Origin: Deltaproteobacteria bacterium
GTDB lineage: Bacteria; Desulfobacterota; Syntrophia; Syntrophales; UBA2192
Length of the DNA stretch: 48,458 nucleotides
Reading direction: 5' to 3'
NCBI GenBank assembly: GCA_012728915.1
Contig: JAAYEC010000025.1
Coordinates: 1-48,458, forward strand
In this document: positions 41,032-48,458 of the stretch, piece after piece
How positions within the stretch are numbered: position 1 is the first letter of the stretch
Layout: each line of letters begins with the position of its first letter
Notes under the pieces: model-generated
Databases searched by the model: none
Told to the model about the DNA's origin: nothing
Seen by the model: only the letters and a program-made list of their open reading frames with translations
Program-made: the position numbers and the translations under genes

Positions 41032-41961
41032 ATGATCGACGAGAAACATCTGGACAGCATCCGCCTGTCATCGACGCCCGTCGGCCAGAGGGTCGTGGCA
41101 ACCCTCATCCTGAGTCCCAACTATCATCTTTTCCAGCGTGTGGATATCCGGCTCGAGAATCCGGAGAGGATCCCCCGCGACGAAACGGTCATCTTCGCCA
41201 TGAACCACACGGACCGGTATAACTACTGGCCCTTCCAGTATCGGCTCTGGCGGTTGCGATACCCCTTCACGACGGTGTGGGCCAAGGGAAAATACTACCG
41301 CAACCGGATCGTCGGAAAGATCCTCGACGCCTGCAATGTCATCCCCGTGCCTTCCATGGGATACCTGGTGGAGGAATTCTACAGGGAGCGGTTCGGCCGG
41401 AAGATCGGGCCGGAGGAGTACCGCGCCGTCAAGGATTGGATCGACGGCAGAGCGGATGCAGCCGTCTCGACGGCAAAACTCGGCTCCGAGGCGGCGGCCC
41501 TCTTCACGAGGGGTGTTATCGAACACCTGAAGGACTATCACCAGCTGCTGATGGAAAAGGTGGCGGAGCTGAGCACGAAGGCGGTCCGGGAATGGAACCT
41601 CAACCTCATCATCTTCCCCGAGGGAACCCGGTCGCTGCGGCTGGGCACGGGCAGGACAGGCCTCGCGCAGATTGCGCTGTACTCGGGAAAGAAGGTCGTC
41701 CCTGTGGGCTGCAACAACTCCGACCGGGTCTACAGGGGCCATTCGCCCTTCGCGAAATCGGGCACCATCACCTACCGGGTGGGGGAGCCGCTGTCCGTCG
41801 AGGGCAGGCTGAAAGAATTCCGTATCACCGAGCCCTTCAAGCTCTTCTCGCGCGAGAGTCAGCAGAAGTACAGGGACCAGTTCGAGGGGGTGACACAGGT
41901 CGTCATGGACAGTCTGAACGAACTGCTCGACGCGAGACACCGCAGGCCCGAAAACGGTTAG
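41032..41961 (+). CDS. PlsC-like acyltransferase
   Basis: A 309-residue protein of the 1-acyl-glycerol-3-phosphate acyltransferase superfamily. Motif I is in FAMNHTDRYNYWPF. The canonical H-x4-D reads H-x4-N, so the catalytic Asp seems replaced by Asn, although an Asp lies two residues after the His. Motif III (IIFPEGTRSLRLG) and VVPVGCNNSDRVYRG are well kept. An insert of about 100 residues between motifs I and III lengthens the protein beyond usual PlsC size. The ATG 41032 has AGGA 8 bases upstream. The acceptor is unknown. Confidence 0.78.
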   Translation: MIDEKHLDSIRLSSTPVGQRVVATLILSPNYHLFQRVDIRLENPERIPRDETVIFAMNHTDRYNYWPFQYRLWRLRYPFTTVWAKGKYYRNRIVGKILDACNVIPVPSMGYLVEEFYRERFGRKIGPEEYRAVKDWIDGRADAAVSTAKLGSEAAALFTRGVIEHLKDYHQLLMEKVAELSTKAVREWNLNLIIFPEGTRSLRLGTGRTGLAQIALYSGKKVVPVGCNNSDRVYRGHSPFAKSGTITYRVGEPLSVEGRLKEFRITEPFKLFSRESQQKYRDQFEGVTQVVMDSLNELLDARHRRPENG

Positions 41962-42044
41962 CCGGAGGTGCTGCCAAGGCACGCTCTCCCTTGAGCGAGG
42001 ATGTCAATCCGGCAACAATCGGACCCGCCTTGGGATCAGGCCCG

Positions 42045-42308
42045 TCACGCACCCATCACCCTATCGCCCAGAAACGAAGCCATGCGCTCTTCCGACAGGG
42101 CGATGTCGAGCGGAACCCATTCTCCATTCACCATCACGCTGGTGGCACTCCGGACCCGGCACTTCATCGCCTCTTCCGAGTCGGTCAAATGAATCTGCAC
42201 GTCGACCCTGTCGCCGAACCGCTCCTTCATTTTTCTCGCAACGTCCAGTGCGGCAGCACAACTCCGTCAGCCGGGGTTTCCCGAATGAAAGACTCGCAGC
42301 TTCACCAC
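42045..42308 (-). CDS. Thioredoxin-like selenoprotein with in-frame TGA (UxxC)
   Basis: An open frame of 87 residues plus stop, interrupted once by TGA at 42267-42269 in the same frame. It starts at GTG 42308 (or GTG 42305) with AGGGAGG eight bases upstream. Reading the TGA as selenocysteine gives VVKLRVFHSGNPG-U-RSC, then ALDVARKMKERFGDRVDVQI, HLTDSEEAMKCRV, SATSVMVNGEWVPLDIAL. That is a first beta strand, a redox U14-x-x-C17 site at the helix start, and a thioredoxin-like remainder. The reading frame and amino-acid quality are equally good on both sides of the TGA. A small stem-loop follows the TGA. It is the last gene of the thiamine operon, 64 bases after the methyltransferase. Alternative: a Cys/Trp codon mutated to stop. 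Confidence 0.72.
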
Positions 42309-42372
42309 GGCGTTTCCCTCCCTTCTCGCCACAGGATCCCGCTTTCTCCCGACAGGTCGACACGAAGCGGGA

Positions 42373-43008
42373 TCACGGCGCACCCAGATGCTTGGAGCCT
42401 CTGACAACGACAAAGCTTCCCCTGCCGTGACCTTCTTCAACAGACAGGCCGCTGCTGGAGTCCCTGAAGAGCGTTTGCCTGTATTCAAAATCGGAAAACC
42501 CCGCGCGTGACAACATGCTTTCCACATCCTGAACGGAATAAAAGGCGGCATCCCGGTAAAACAGGCTTCGATCCTTTTTGAGGCGATATTGGCGACCCAG
42601 CGCGCTTTCCCTGTCGATGAAGCCGATGACGAGCGCTCCCTCCGGCCTGAGAACGCGATGCGCTTCCCGGAGCGCCAGTTCCACATCGTCGAGGAAACAG
42701 ATCACCGTCACCATCAGGACAAAGTCGAATTCGCCGTCGGAAAACGGGAGAGCCTCGGCTGTCGCCTCGAACACAAGCAGGCCGTGCCGGCGGGCCAGCT
42801 CCGCCATGCGGGGCGAAGGCTCGACACCGACGGGAATGCCCAGCGGTCCGGCGAACCTCCCCGTGCCGATGCCGATTTCAACCCCTTTCCCGCCGACGGG
42901 GATCAACTCCCTCACGGCGGCAAGCTCGGCAAGATAGATCTCCCGATGCCTGTCGAACCACGCGTCGTATTGCTCGGCATGTTCGTCAAACGTGGCAATT
43001 CTCGCCAT
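42373..43008 (-). CDS. SAM-dependent class I methyltransferase
   Basis: A 211-residue methyltransferase. The N-terminus ATFDEHAEQYDAWFDRHREI is followed by motif I VEIGIGTGRFAGPLG, the acidic GVEPSPRMAELARR strand, FDFVLMVTVICFLDDVE (motif IV region) and HRVLRPEGALVIGFIDRES. It belongs to the UbiE/Methyltransf_11 type; the substrate is unknown. ATG 43008 is preceded by GGGAGG. It lies 17 bases after thiC, so it is transcribed with the thiamine genes, though it is not a known thiamine enzyme. Confidence 0.85.
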   Translation of the reverse strand: MARIATFDEHAEQYDAWFDRHREIYLAELAAVRELIPVGGKGVEIGIGTGRFAGPLGIPVGVEPSPRMAELARRHGLLVFEATAEALPFSDGEFDFVLMVTVICFLDDVELALREAHRVLRPEGALVIGFIDRESALGRQYRLKKDRSLFYRDAAFYSVQDVESMLSRAGFSDFEYRQTLFRDSSSGLSVEEGHGRGSFVVVRGSKHLGAP

Positions 43009-43025
43009 CCTGCCTCCCGCTTTCG

Positions 43026-44360
43026 TTATTCCGGTTCCAGCCCCGCCGGCGCCTGTCGGTTGCCGGGATCTCGCTTCTTCCGCCCCGTCCTGACGGCGCA
43101 GAGATCCCCGCACATCGTGCATCCCTCTTCTTTTGCGCTGGCGCTCTTCTCGAGCCACGCCCGCGAGCGCGCGGGATCGAGGGACGCCGCGACCTGGCCC
43201 TCCCAATCGAGTTCCCTGCGGGCCCGGGCCATGCGGCGATCCCGTTCGATCGCCCCCGGGATCCCCTTGGCGATGTCGGCGATATGGGCGGCGATCTTCG
43301 AGGCGATGACGCCTTCCCGAACATCGTCGAGGGTGGGAAGCCGCAGGTGCTCCGAGGGGGTCACGTAGCACAGGTAGTCCGCCCCCGCCCAGCCGGCGAT
43401 GGCCCCTCCGATGGCGGCCGTGATGTGGTCGTACCCGGGGGCGATGTCCGTGGGCAGCGGCCCCAGGACGTAGAAGGGCGCCCCGCCGCAGAGGCTCTTC
43501 TCCAGAAGCACGTTGGCTTGAATCTGGTTTATCGGGACGTGCCCCGGGCCTTCGATCATGACCTGGACGCCGCGCTCCCGTGCCCTGCGGGCAAGCTCGC
43601 CGAGCAGGATGAGCTCCTGGAGCTGGCCGCGGTCCGTGGCGTCGGCCAGGCAGCCCGGCCGCAGGCCGTCGCCCAGGCTCAGGACCATGTCGTACCTTCT
43701 GGCGATCTCGAGGAGCCGGTCGTACTGCTCGTAGAGAGGGTTCTCGCGGTTGTTGAAGTCCATCCAGTGGGCGAGAATCGAACCCCCGCGGCTGACGATC
43801 CCCAGGAGCCGGCCCTGCTTCTCGAGGCAGGCGACGCTCTGCCGCGTCACGCCGCAGTGGACGGTGACGAAGTCCACGCCGTCCTCGCCGTTCTCCTCGA
43901 CGGCCTGGAAGAGCTCATCGGCCGTCATCTCCACGATGGCCTTACCGACGTCTACGGCTTTCACGGCAGCCTGGTAGATCGGTACGGTCCCCACGGCGAC
44001 CGTCGATGCCCCGATGACGGCTCGCCGGATCGCCCCGAGGTCGCCACCGGTGGAGAGGTCCATGATCGTGTCCGTCCCCGCGGCAATGGAGACGCGGATC
44101 TTCTCCATCTCCAGGGCCATGTCGGCCCGGTCCTTCGAGGTGCCGATGTTCGTGTTGATCTTCGTCCGCAGGCCCTTGCCGATGGCCAGTGCCGGAATCG
44201 TGCGGTGCCGGTTGTTGCGGATGACGACGATCGTCCCGTCCTCCACACCCCTGCGGATCGTCTCGGGCTCGACGTTTTCGAGCTCCGCGCAGAGTTTCAT
44301 CTCCCCGGAGAGGATCCCCCGTCTTGCCATTTCCAGTTGTGTCAAGTCACCTGTTCTCAT
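43026..44360 (-). CDS. thiC: Phosphomethylpyrimidine synthase ThiC
   Basis: A 444-residue radical SAM enzyme that turns aminoimidazole ribotide into the HMP-P pyrimidine of thiamine. Hallmarks are INTNIGTSKDRADM, MDLSTGGDLGAIRR, DFVTVHCGVTRQS, SRGGSILAHWM, SLGDGLRPGC and MIEGPGHVPINQI. The C-terminal cluster motif reads CTMCGDLC: two residues between the first pair and three before the last Cys, where many ThiC have CxxCxxxxC. The length fits the shorter ThiC group lacking the long N-terminal domain. It lies 103 bases after thi4 in the TPP-controlled operon. Confidence 0.96.
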   Translation of the reverse strand: MRTGDLTQLEMARRGILSGEMKLCAELENVEPETIRRGVEDGTIVVIRNNRHRTIPALAIGKGLRTKINTNIGTSKDRADMALEMEKIRVSIAAGTDTIMDLSTGGDLGAIRRAVIGASTVAVGTVPIYQAAVKAVDVGKAIVEMTADELFQAVEENGEDGVDFVTVHCGVTRQSVACLEKQGRLLGIVSRGGSILAHWMDFNNRENPLYEQYDRLLEIARRYDMVLSLGDGLRPGCLADATDRGQLQELILLGELARRARERGVQVMIEGPGHVPINQIQANVLLEKSLCGGAPFYVLGPLPTDIAPGYDHITAAIGGAIAGWAGADYLCYVTPSEHLRLPTLDDVREGVIASKIAAHIADIAKGIPGAIERDRRMARARRELDWEGQVAASLDPARSRAWLEKSASAKEEGCTMCGDLCAVRTGRKKRDPGNRQAPAGLEPE

Positions 44361-44463
44361 CGCAGCACCTTATAATCAGGCGTTTTATCAGCATTCCGGA
44401 TGGCGACGTCGGGCGCGTTTCCGTTAACCGCTCTTCGTGAAGCGGCTGTGAGAGAACGCCCGG

Positions 44464-45237
44464 TTACCCGGCGGCCAGGATCTGCTCGGCCGCCTTGCGA
44501 CCCGACAGGAGCATCCCGCCGAAGATGGGCCCCATGCGCGGCCCCCCAAAGGCGGCGTTGGCCGACATGCCGGCCACGTAGACGCCGGGGCAGATCTCCC
44601 GGGTATTGTCGACCGTCAACCGTTCGGCCTTTTCCGACCACATGGAGCGCTCCCCCATGAGCTTGCCCGTCGGGGTGTTGAACGTCACATCGGCCTTGCG
44701 CTCGATGACGTGCAGCACCTCCGTGTCGTGCCCCGTCGCGTCGATGACAGCCCTCGCGTGGATCGTCAGCGGGTCGACGTGAAGCCCCGCCATCTCCACG
44801 GGCGACCAGGTGATGACGAGCCCCATGACGCGGTTGTCCCGGATCACCACGTCCTCCACGGTGATGCAGTTGAAGACCTTCGCCCCGGCCTGGACGGCCC
44901 GGGAGCAGATCGTGGTGACCGCCTCGATGGCGTCGGCCGTAAAATAGCCCGGCTCGTATTCTTCCGTCCGGACCCCGAAGTGATCGAGAATCCCTTTTGC
45001 CTCAGCCTGGACGACGATCTCGTTGAACATCATCCCGCCGCCCCACATGCCGCCGCCGATGCTGAGCTTGCGTTCGTAGAGGGCGACCTTCTTTCCGCCC
45101 CTCGCCAGGAAGTAGGCCGCGACAAGACCCGAGGGCCCGCCGCCGACAACGGCCACATCGACATCGAGATGCGCCAGCAGCTTCTTCGTGTACGTCTCGA
45201 CAATGGCCCGTGTGATGGTGACTTCGTTCAATGCCAT
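44464..45237 (-). CDS. thi4: Thiazole synthase Thi4 (His-type, sulfide-dependent)
   Basis: A 257-residue Thi4/Thi1 protein making the adenylated thiazole precursor from NAD and glycine. The dinucleotide site is [16 protein letters not shown], and [17 protein letters not shown] and [20 protein letters not shown] are family signatures. In yeast a suicidal Cys lies before M-D-P. Here the corresponding segment reads [10 protein letters not shown] with His153, as in methanogen Thi4 proteins that use free sulfide catalytically. This fits an anaerobic host. No thiG, thiS or thiH is seen in the window. It lies 13 bases after thiD-thiN. Confidence 0.93.
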   Translation of the reverse strand: MALNEVTITRAIVETYTKKLLAHLDVDVAVVGGGPSGLVAAYFLARGGKKVALYERKLSIGGGMWGGGMMFNEIVVQAEAKGILDHFGVRTEEYEPGYFTADAIEAVTTICSRAVQAGAKVFNCITVEDVVIRDNRVMGLVITWSPVEMAGLHVDPLTIHARAVIDATGHDTEVLHVIERKADVTFNTPTGKLMGERSMWSEKAERLTVDNTREICPGVYVAGMSANAAFGGPRMGPIFGGMLLSGRKAAEQILAAG

Positions 45238-45250
45238 GGTTGTATCCCTC

Positions 45251-46600
45251 CTACTGCCTCCTCAATGCTCTCGACACCTTGAGCACCTTCTCGACCACCT
45301 CGGACGGGCTGCGTCCGAGGATGCGGACGATGGGCTCCTTGCCGTCGCCTCCCCGGTCGAATACGGCATCGGGGATTCCCCTTCGCCGCGACAGGGCCTC
45401 GGTCGTCCCCCACTCGAGGGACGAGCCCTCGCGGCGCCTCACGTCCTCCGGCTCGTCGGCCCGGTCGAAGCTTGCCACGTCGAATCCGAGGCCCTTCAGG
45501 GTCTTGACGATATCCTCGGAGAAGCGGATGTTCATGGCCGACCGGTACCCGCCGTCGAAGCGCATGACCGCCAGGATCACCTTGGCGACGTGGCTCGAGG
45601 CCCCGAAGGCCGGATCATGCAGGGTTTCCACGTTTTCCCCGACCCGGATGATGCGCCCGGGGACGGCGGCCACCTCCGCCGCCGAGGACGCGCCCGCGAG
45701 GGCATAACCGAAGTTGGACTGGATCTCGGGGACGATGTTTCCCGCGCGCCCGCCCTTGAGCCTCGCGACGGCCGTCTTCAACTCCTCGATGCAGCGCCAG
45801 CGCTCGCCCTCGCGGAAAACAGGGGCCAAGTGGTTCGTCGGGCCCTGGCCCCCGCCGATCGGGAGGCCGAACCGGATGGCCTCGGTGACATAGCTCTTCG
45901 CCCTTTCCACGGCCTCGGGCACCCCGTAGCCCTGGGCAAGCCCCGTGGCGATGGCTGAAGCGAAGGTACATCCCGTGCCGTGGGTGTGCTTCGTGTCGAT
46001 GCGCCCGGCCGCAAACTCGTGGAAACTCTTCCCGTCGAAGAGCAGGTCCACGGCGTCACCGTCGAGATGCCCGCCCTTTACGACGACGTTCTTCGCTCCG
46101 AGCTTGCGGATCAGGACAGCCGCTTTCTTCATGTTCTCCTTCTTCACAATCCGCATCCCCGCAAGGACCTCCGCCTCGGGGATGTTCGGCGTGACGACCG
46201 CGGCCAGCGGGATCAGGTCCCTGATCAGGGTCCCGCGGGCCTCCTCGCGAAGCAGGGGGCTGCCGCCCTTGGCTACCATGACGGGATCGACGACGAGCTT
46301 GCGGATCCTGTACTGCCGGATCTTCTTCGCCACGCAGCGGATGATCTCTGACGAGGAGAGCATGCCCGTCTTCGCCGCGTCGACGCCGATGTCGCTTGCC
46401 ACGGAGTCGAACTGCGCGTCGATGAACTCGACGGGGATCTCGTAGACGCCCTGGACGCCGAGGGTGTTCTGGGCCGTCAGCGCCGTGATGACGCTCATGC
46501 CGTATCCGCCGAGCGCGGCGATCGTCTTCAGGTCGGCCTGGATCCCGGCCCCCCCGCCGGAATCGGACCCCGCTATTGTCAGGACTCGCTTCACTTCCAT
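45251..46600 (-). CDS. thiD: Bifunctional HMP(-P) kinase / thiamine-phosphate synthase (ThiD-ThiN)
   Basis: A 449-residue fusion. Residues 1 to about 265 are Thi[46 protein letters not shown] and [17 protein letters not shown], phosphorylating HMP and HMP-P. Residues of about 275-449 form ThiN ([36 protein letters not shown]), the alternative thiamine-phosphate synthase found in archaea and some anaerobes in place of ThiE. It therefore joins the thiazole and pyrimidine halves. It heads the operon; AAGGAGG precedes the ATG. A riboswitch and terminator lie upstream. Confidence 0.95.
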   Translation of the reverse strand: MEVKRVLTIAGSDSGGGAGIQADLKTIAALGGYGMSVITALTAQNTLGVQGVYEIPVEFIDAQFDSVASDIGVDAAKTGMLSSSEIIRCVAKKIRQYRIRKLVVDPVMVAKGGSPLLREEARGTLIRDLIPLAAVVTPNIPEAEVLAGMRIVKKENMKKAAVLIRKLGAKNVVVKGGHLDGDAVDLLFDGKSFHEFAAGRIDTKHTHGTGCTFASAIATGLAQGYGVPEAVERAKSYVTEAIRFGLPIGGGQGPTNHLAPVFREGERWRCIEELKTAVARLKGGRAGNIVPEIQSNFGYALAGASSAAEVAAVPGRIIRVGENVETLHDPAFGASSHVAKVILAVMRFDGGYRSAMNIRFSEDIVKTLKGLGFDVASFDRADEPEDVRRREGSSLEWGTTEALSRRRGIPDAVFDRGGDGKEPIVRILGRSPSEVVEKVLKVSRALRRQ

Positions 46601-46689
46601 GCGTCCTCCTTCCCGGCCGCCGATCTCGACGCGTTTCCCGGGCCGTTCAAAAGCATCCGGATGCGGGGCGCCTTGAAAAGATTGAAATC

Positions 46690-46757
46690 AGGAAGTTACG
46701 AAGAGCGGAAGATAGGCGTGGATTTAAGATTTCTGTATCTTTTCCGCTCTTCCTGGC
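46690..46757. repeat. Dispersed palindromic repeat, copy 2
   Basis: About 68 bases with 11-bp perfect arms GAAGAGCGGAA (46700-46710) and TTCCGCTCTTC (46742-46752). Inverted relative to copy 1 at 22933-23003, with 38 of 44 bases identical over 46690-46733. It lies in the transcribed leader between the riboswitch terminator and thiD. Confidence 0.7.
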
Positions 46758-46847
46758 TTCTGCCCGTCCTGCCTTCCTTCACGAACGCAAAGCCGGCAAG
46801 TGATCACCGTGCCAAGCAGGGATGCGGCCCCGTTCAGCAGCCCCGGA

Positions 46848-46880
46848 ACAAAAAAGGCACACCCGCGCCGGATGTGCCTC
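46848..46880 (-). terminator. Riboswitch-linked intrinsic terminator
   Basis: The minus strand reads GGCACATCC-GGCGC-GGGTGTGCC followed by TTTTTTG: a 9-bp stem (one G-U pair), 5-base loop and T-run. It lies about 20 bases after the TPP aptamer and before the thiamine genes, so TPP binding probably promotes termination here. Confidence 0.85.
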
Positions 46881-46894
46881 TGAACCTTGATTGC

Positions 46895-46982
46895 TGCTTC
46901 CGCCACTCCCTACGCTGGCATTACCCAGGTCAGGTTCGAAGGGTATACTCTCAGCCTGTACGGCACCCCCAGGATCGGCTAT
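46895..46982 (-). ncRNA. TPP riboswitch (THI box)
   Basis: On the minus strand the thi-box core is complete: GGGGGTGCC, GGCTGAGAGTATACCC, GAACCTGACCTGGGTAATG and CCAGCGTAGGGAG, in the right order and spacing for a thiamine pyrophosphate aptamer. It controls the minus-strand thiD-thiN, thi4, thiC operon, not the MFS gene on the other strand. The linked terminator indicates transcriptional control. Confidence 0.97.
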
Positions 46983-46996
46983 TCGGTTGTGGCTTG

Positions 46997-47025
46997 AGAT
47001 TACTCCAAGGAGTTGCTGTAATCAA
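46997..47025 (-). promoter_or_regulatory. Promoter of the thiamine operon
   Basis: TTGATT (plus 47020-47025), 17-base spacer and TAATCT (plus 46997-47002) on the minus strand. The expected start of transcription, near 46990, falls just before the riboswitch aptamer. The match is moderate (4 of 6 and 3 of 6). Confidence 0.45.
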
Positions 47026-47122
47026 GCGAATTCTTGGCCGCGGGAGAAATTAGCTCTTGAATTAAGCCTCGCGGGCGACTAAGAATGATGCCTTCAACGA
47101 CGTGACCGGAGCCCGCTTTCCG

Positions 47123-48316
47123 ATGCGCCCTGCCCCCTTCGTCTTCCTGATCTGCCTGGCTGAGGCGCTTTCCATGACGGGGACCATGTACTTCCCCGCC
47201 CTCCTGCCTTCCCTCCAGTCCGAGTGGGGGCTGACCAACACCGAGGCCGGCTGGATCAACGGCATCTTCTTCGCCGGTTACGCCGTGACCTCTCCCTTCC
47301 TCGTGGGCCTGACGGACCGGATCGACGCCCGGCGGATCTACCTGCCCTCGGCGGCCCTGGCGGCTCTCTCGCTGTTTCTCTTCGGGTGGATGGCCGAAGG
47401 GACCTGGACGGCGGCAGGGCTGCGGCTGCTGGCGGGAATCGGCCTCGCGGGGACGTACATGCCCGGGCTCAGGGCGCTGAGCGACAACGTCGCCGGGTCG
47501 AAGCAGAGCCGCTCCATCGTTTTCTACACCGCGTCCTACGGGATCGGCACGGCGCTTTCCGTCTGCCTGGCCGGACTCCTCGCCCCCCTCATCGGCTGGC
47601 GGGCGGGGGCGGAACTCCTCGCGCTGGGACCCGTGGCGGCCCTTCTCCTCTTCGCAGCCGCCGTGCCGCCCCGCAAACCGCCGGCCTCCGACGCGGGGCT
47701 GCGCATCTCCGCCCTGGACCTGAAGGCCGTCCTGGCTGACCGGGGCGCCGCAGGCTACATCCTCGGGTACGGGGCGCACTGCTGGGAGCTCTTCGGGTTC
47801 CGCTCATGGCTCGTCGCCTTCCTCGTTTTCAGCCTGAGCCTCCAGCCGGACTTTACACCCCCGCTTTCCCCCCAGAACGTGGCCATGATCATCCTGCTGG
47901 CGGGCGTGCCCGCCAGCATCCTCGGCAACGAGGGCGCCATGGCGTGGGGCCGGCGCAGGGCGATCACGCTCTACATGATCGGATCGGGGATCCTGGGATG
48001 CTTCATCGGCTTCACGGCAGGGCTGAACTTCTACCTCGTCTCGGCCCTGTCCTTCCTCTACGGGATGACAAATCTCTTCGACAGCGGGGCGCTCACGGCG
48101 GGACTCGTCGCCGAATCGCCGGAGCGGCAAAGGGGTCTGACGCTGGCCGTCTATTCCTTCACGGGTTTCGGGATGGCCTTCCTGGCGCCCCTGGCCTTCG
48201 GCGCCATCCTGGACGCCGCCGGGCGCGGGGTTGCGGCGTGGGGCTTCGCCTTCGCCTCCCTGGGAATCGTCTGCATGTCCGGCGCCCTGTGGCTGCGGAT
48301 CTTCCGGCCGCGATGA
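47123..48316 (+). CDS. MFS transporter
   Basis: A 397-residue major facilitator with twelve predicted helices. It begins FVFLICLAEALSMTGTMYFP. The loop 2-3 signature appears as VGLTDRIDARRIYLPSA. A second half starts near GYILGYGAHCWELFGFRSWL. The subfamily resembles nitrate/cyanate-like MFS antiporters, but no substrate motif is decisive. The start is ambiguous: GTG 47102 or ATG 47123, neither with a strong ribosome site. It is divergent from the thiamine operon, so a link to thiamine is possible but not supported by its own riboswitch. Confidence 0.82.
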   Translation: MRPAPFVFLICLAEALSMTGTMYFPALLPSLQSEWGLTNTEAGWINGIFFAGYAVTSPFLVGLTDRIDARRIYLPSAALAALSLFLFGWMAEGTWTAAGLRLLAGIGLAGTYMPGLRALSDNVAGSKQSRSIVFYTASYGIGTALSVCLAGLLAPLIGWRAGAELLALGPVAALLLFAAAVPPRKPPASDAGLRISALDLKAVLADRGAAGYILGYGAHCWELFGFRSWLVAFLVFSLSLQPDFTPPLSPQNVAMIILLAGVPASILGNEGAMAWGRRRAITLYMIGSGILGCFIGFTAGLNFYLVSALSFLYGMTNLFDSGALTAGLVAESPERQRGLTLAVYSFTGFGMAFLAPLAFGAILDAAGRGVAAWGFAFASLGIVCMSGALWLRIFRPR

Positions 48317-48353
48317 TCCCCGGGGAACGGACCCGTTGCCTCATAAATAAATG

Positions 48354-48458
48354 TTACCGAAGAGGGGGCTCAGGTCGCTGACGGCAGAGAGTCCGTTTAT
48401 AGCAGAGATCGAAGATTTTTTTAAGTTTGTGTTCCATGGCCTTGCGCAGCACGAAGGG
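48354..48458 (-). CDS. Possible 3' end of a gene running off the window
   Basis: An open minus-strand frame enters from the window edge and ends at TAA 48354-48356. It gives about 34 residues (VLRKAMEHKLKKIFDLCYKR and a basic tail ending PEPPLR). The fragment is too short to assign and may be a chance frame. Confidence 0.25.
   Translation of the reverse strand, partial: PFVLRKAMEHKLKKIFDLCYKRTLCRQRPEPPLR

Noticed and set aside
42061-42363. A 100-residue frame across the selenoprotein gene in another phase
   Set aside because: It is Arg/Gly-rich, matches no fold and overlaps the better frame. A frameshift model for the locus is not needed because both halves are in the same frame around the TGA.
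46895-47122. TPP riboswitch as regulator of the MFS transporter
   Set aside because: The aptamer and terminator lie on the minus strand and read toward thiD-thiN, away from the MFS gene.

Overview
The window looks like chromosomal DNA of a high-GC, anaerobic member of the former Deltaproteobacteria (Syntrophobacterota or Desulfobacterota type). This is inferred from a sigma-54 controlled type IV pilus locus, the catalytic (His-type) Thi4 thiazole synthase, a ThiD-ThiN fusion, an archaeal-like UPF0200 kinase and an apparent selenocysteine codon. No rRNA, tRNA or CRISPR array was seen.

Layout. 1-720: remains of insertion sequences (23-bp tandem repeats resembling an IS21-type end, then a truncated IS4/DUF4372 transposase). 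775-3835 (minus): a sugar cluster (GT4 glycosyltransferase, NAD epimerase, GT2 glycosyltransferase). 4172-6262 (plus): a large membrane protein of GT-C type with TPRs. 6312-7246 (minus): two type IV pilins. 7734-18041 (minus): a type IV pilus / MSHA-like assembly operon: PilM-PilN fusion, PilO, PilP, secretin, ExeA/MshM-like ATPase, PilB/GspE, PilC/GspF, and a membrane-anchored sigma-54 activator as the last gene. GG-N10-GC (-24/-12) promoters lie in front of the pilM operon, the pilins and the GT-C/TPR gene, so the activator probably runs a small pilus regulon that may include pilin glycosylation.

18541-25096: YjbQ, a three-gene hsp20 operon, a membrane protein with a YbaK-type deacylase, exonuclease III, AzlC/AzlD and an EamA exporter. 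25220-31702: small secreted or lipoproteins, an HD-like periplasmic protein and an iron-type ABC importer (binding protein, ATPase, fused permease) whose operon is split by a palindromic interspersed repeat. 32234-32861: a vapBC toxin-antitoxin pair with a clear operator. 32983-41961: an Ig-like repeat protein with a damaged 5' end, two hotdog thioesterases, a UPF0200-like kinase, an SPOR-NlpC/P60 lipoprotein, UPF0182, a THUMP rRNA methyltransferase and a PlsC-like acyltransferase.

42045-47025 (minus): a TPP-riboswitch operon: promoter, aptamer, intrinsic terminator, thiD-thiN, thi4, thiC, a methyltransferase and, last, a small thioredoxin-like gene that reads in frame through a TGA as U-x-x-C. 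I judge this an unannotated selenoprotein, and it is the most interesting item here. 47123-48316 (plus): an MFS transporter. The edge at 48354-48458 may hold the 3' end of a further minus-strand gene.
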